From contig NC_088310.1 in NCBI RefSeq assembly GCF_910592395.1, positions 687,501 to 751,500 on the forward strand: a stretch of 64,000 bases of DNA. Reading direction: 5' to 3'. Position numbers and translations under genes: made by a program. Shown here one piece after another: positions 60,408-64,000 of this stretch; position 1 is the first letter of the stretch; each line of letters opens with the position of its first letter. This stretch comes from Lineus longissimus. Lineage: Eukaryota > Nemertea > Pilidiophora > Heteronemertea > Lineidae. Below the pieces are notes generated by a model. That model was not told the DNA's origin. It was given only the letters and a program-made list of their open reading frames with translations, and ran no database searches.

Positions 60408-60848
60408 TTGAACCAGTGGAAACATCCTCGACCTGTACAGAACTGTACACAGTATGTTATGTACACACCACACAAAGACTTGAAGAACACAGAAGCCATC
60501 TACATGCCTGCATGTCCGGCCAACCCTCCACAGGATTTTAAAACTCACACTTATTTTTTAAAGGAGCAGGCCATTTTAGGCCTACCTCCGTCGAGTTATC
60601 CTTATAAAAAAGTCCCCAAAACTGTGGTAAAAAGATTGTTTTTAAGGTTGGGTCCTATCCCCCCTCCTGTAATGAAGGTAGAAGTCAACCAACAACAACT
60701 TCACAACTACATGCTCTGGGACTATTCGTCCAGTCCTGTTATCAACATGATCAAGGGGAACAAAGAGTCAGTTATGTCTCCTAATTTATCCATGAGTAGT
60801 AGCCATGATGTTCTCCTACCGTGGTCGTCTCCCTCAAATGCTTTGTAA
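60408..60848 (+). other. Open frame, possible terminal exon of an unknown gene
   Basis: A 146-codon frame ends HDVLLPWSSPSNAL then TAA. The second half, from about 60530, looks most protein-like: LKEQAILGLPPSSYPYKKVP, then LGPIPPPVMKVEVNQQQL and a serine-rich end. A possible acceptor is ccctccacag at 60523-60532. I do not recognise the protein. The composition is not that of the surrounding AT-rich DNA, but it could be a repeat remnant or chance. Confidence 0.22.
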
Positions 60849-63800
60849 AGAACATCTCTTCCTAAAGTTACTGTTTAAAGGTTAGTGAAATGCAGGGATA
60901 TCTGAACGAAACTCTTCTTTTTGAGAAAGCTGGTTTGATTTTTAGAATCAGAGATACCTGTGAAATGAATGAATTTGTTTCCTGTTTAACAAACTAGTTC
61001 ATTTTAAAACCAGATTTCCCCATGGCTAAAGTTCCCAGCTATTTCCTATGATGTTTTCTCGACTGCTACCACACCAGCCTTTGCAACTGGTTTTCTTCCA
61101 TCCACACAACCACCTTGAATGCATGCACACCTATCTGTTCATTCAGAACCTATAGATCGTTAAGTTGGACTCGTTCAGCCTAGCTCCCCTCATGCATCAT
61201 TGGTGTCGCCCTGCTAGTTTATCACCACTATACATACACTCTTCCTGTTGTTTTTTTTGCGCTGTTCCTTTGATATAGACTTTCTGTGAGATGAAACGTG
61301 CTAGAAAATGGATTGGACTCGAATCAAACCAGCTTTCAAATGGAATTGTGTGTTTCTAGACTAGATTTTCCAAGGGACACATTAGCATAAAGGTCCCTCG
61401 GTGCATAGAATAAGCCTCGATAATGTTTGTTGCATTTTCAAGCTATGAGAACAAGGTAGGTGATAGATTCCTCCTCTTCTTGTGCCACTGTTATTAGTTT
61501 GTGTTTTCATCAGTATTTCTCATTCCGTACATTTTGTTGACAAAAACTTCAATTTGTTCAATGATCGGGTTGATGACCTCGACCGCTCGATCAGCTGTTC
61601 TGTGTCGGGTCATCATAGATGCAAAACTTATTATGTGCAACTGGTGTATGACCAGTTTAAATCAGCCTTGAGCCTATTTATTGAGGTAGGGTTTTACTGG
61701 AATCTTAGTACAGTACCACTCTTTCATGGCTGTGCCTGGTTTACTGGCTGCGAAAACCCGCTCAAAAATGGTCGTTTAATCGCCAAGGATTCTTGTGCTG
61801 CAGAGAATGTGCCTTGTATTGATTATTTGGTGCAGATCGTGCACACTCCTCACGGAGAGCGTAGGCGTTGGTTATCTGGACACTTCAGGTGCCATATTCA
61901 AGAAACGAGGGATTTTCCTCCATGTAGTTTATGTTCCCAGAATTAGGTTTTAGTATAGTGACGCCCTTGCTACGCTTTACCTAATACGTTGCAAAACATG
62001 TTTGATTCAGCTCTTCCGGAAGAAGCCTTTTTTATTCGCCAGGCTCTAAAAAAGAACTGACTGCTGAGCTGCGGTAGTGAAATGAAGCTTTTGCTTGTTC
62101 TGTTGGAAATTGGAAATTTCAAGATTGCATGCCAAGTGGAGAAGGCTGTCTGGGATGATGTGCCTTCACTGAAGGTAGTCTTGTCCATTTATTTCACGGG
62201 GTTTGCTAACCCCGATAGATCATAGGCCTGCATTGGTCAGTCAGTCATCAATTCATTGGTATAGACCTTTGTCTTAAATTTGCCAGTACTTTCTTCTTGA
62301 AAGATTCATTTCAGTGCCATCCATTTACTGCATGCCCTTTCTGTCAATTTTTCAAAGGCATGGCAGATAAGGACAACGCACATCCCTGCCCTTGGACATT
62401 TCTTTCTGAAGATGTAATTCTGTAGTTCATTCTAAAGTTGAAAGTTTCTGTATACCCTTTCTTGAGTAGACTGTGTTGTCGGCAAAGGGCCAACACTGGG
62501 CAAAGATGCTCAATTGATGTCGATATACAATTTCTGTGAAAAGACATGTCTCTCTTGTGAGAAGACAAGTCGGCTTCTGGCAATCGTTATCATCATGAAC
62601 AAATCTAGACGTTGTTAAATCGCTGTCCCTGCACCATTTTTACGTGACCCAGACTATAACTTCCTCCCACCCCTGAATGGCGGGTGACTCGAGAGTTGCT
62701 CCTCATGCGGACATCCAGGATCCGAGGACAATTGTCTGCACAGGAAACACAGCGGGACTATTCAGGAGAACTTTTTACCATTTGTTAGCGATTGAAAACG
62801 GCAACAAAAGATTGAGAAAGATGACAGTAAAACTACTCGTCTCTGGTTTAAAGATATTAGATTTTTGATAATAAGTTTTTCTGTGGTTGACCCATTTTGA
62901 TTTTCCTGCGCACTTGTGTTGCATGGGTAATGGTCATCATGTGCAACTCCCCTTTGAGTATTGTTGAAGTTTCAAGCTGAGTAAGAGCGTGAGAACTCTT
63001 GGGCTCTTTGAATTCAGGATTCAATTTGGAAATGATTCATTCACTTGGCCGATAAGCGACAGAAACAGCAAATTGACTTGCTTACATGTAGGAGATCAGG
63101 CCATTTGGAAAAAACTTCATGAAATGCAGCTCAGTTTTTAGTTTTTGTGGCACTGCTTTTGACGATTCACGTTCCTCGATATCAGACAGTGAACACAAGT
63201 TATTACATTCAACTAGCTGCTGGAAATGGATTGCATGCATTTTATAGTATTTGGAAGGAAAATGTGCTCAATATTTGCAGCCAACTCCCTGGCAGACTTG
63301 TTCGGTGTTGGTTACTACAACAAAACATGACATGATGAAACAAACCTTCAATCAAAATACCTTTTGCAATTTTTAATTGGGTCTAAAGTGAATGAAGGCG
63401 TCATTGACATTCCTTCTGCGCACATATACCTAAGTATGTCGGCCTGTAAGTATTAGAGTCCCATCCTAATGTACACATCGAAACCCTTTCGTATGCATGA
63501 CTGGGGACTAATGCAGTGAACAATGTCTCACTGGAATCTGAAGTTGTGACATGGTAAGTAACATGGCATTCTCCGAATGATCCTCTTGGATGGACATACT
63601 CTGCGTAGTTTGCGGGTGTTGTCACCGTTTATTTTTGGTAAATTTCTCGTTGTGAAGTTAATACCTGATAAAAGGTGCCACAAATTAGACTAAGATGGGA
63701 GTGCTATCAAAAGTGAAAAGCCTCAATCATCTCCACGAAATATTGTTGACAAACTGGTGATTGCGCTGGCCAGCATAAGGCTTGCCTCAATGTTAGTGCA

Positions 63801-64000
63801 TATGAACCTTGCAGAATGGTAATATCACTGAGTATTTTCAACCTCGAAGTAGAACAGCCCAATTACATTCATTGGCAGTATTAGTGCGGCAGTTTAGTGA
63901 AAACCAACTGGCTCCAAACTCATCAGAGTCAGACTATTTCATTAGGTTTGGTTGCTGGAGACCTGAATGTACTTCTATGGTCTGTTTCCAAACAAAGCTA

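Larger units (their letters stand above)
53401..64000. other. Mostly non-coding right end of the window
   Basis: Contains two minisatellites near 55.9 and 58.5 kb, an inverted-repeat element at 59.6-60.06 kb and a (TTG) run at 58.37 kb. One 146-codon frame near 60.4 kb is listed separately. Other open frames are short and unrecognisable. Confidence 0.5.

Noticed and set aside
61482-61946. Open frame of 154 codons with cysteines
   Set aside because: It would begin with GTG, has no good splice-acceptor context and no recognisable domain; most likely chance.

Overview
This window looks like nuclear DNA from an animal, most likely a marine invertebrate. It has spliced genes with GT-AG introns of 0.2-8 kb, fairly AT-rich non-coding DNA, tRNA-derived SINE-like fragments, small inverted-repeat elements and minisatellites. 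The phylum cannot be settled from sequence alone; amphioxus/hemichordate/echinoderm-like and mollusc/brachiopod/annelid-like genomes all fit.

The one gene I can assign with certainty is on the + strand at 13805-33414: the 3' part of a receptor tyrosine kinase of the ALK/LTK family. I reconstructed 17 coding exons by reading splice sites, one of them a tentative 21-nt microexon. They join in one unbroken frame of 1,075 codons plus stop. In order they encode the ALK-specific glycine-rich domain (exons 1-5), a cysteine-rich EGF-like module (5-6), a juxtamembrane stalk and transmembrane helix (8), a basic juxtamembrane region with an NPHY docking motif (9), a complete and apparently active kinase domain (10-16), and a 303-residue acidic/serine-rich tail in one exon (17). 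The signal peptide and the MAM and LDLa domains expected upstream were not found in the first 13.8 kb; they probably lie further 5'.

Layout: 1-13804 is non-coding or unassigned, with a dispersed foldback repeat, a tandem repeat that reads as a 20-residue peptide repeat on the minus strand, and a small ORF with a hydrophobic start. 13805-33414 is the ALK-like gene; its 8-kb second intron holds a 64-bp minisatellite. 33415 to about 35 kb is the probable 3' UTR, followed by a short inverted-repeat element. 36-45 kb is AT-rich with no gene I can support. 45-53.4 kb is visibly richer in CpG and holds a TTAA-flanked foldback element, twin CRE sites, GC boxes and an E-box/CCAAT cluster, so it may be the promoter region of a neighbouring gene whose exons I cannot identify. 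53.4-64 kb holds minisatellites, a second inverted-repeat element and one open frame that may be a terminal exon.

The points most worth following up are three candidate frame-preserving small exons in the ALK-like gene (15, 21 and 63 nt, the last inside the kinase domain), a tail that keeps none of the NPxY-type motifs seen in vertebrate ALK tails, the four-armed foldback element, and a minisatellite whose every unit carries a splice-acceptor-like tract. No clearly new multi-gene system is visible.
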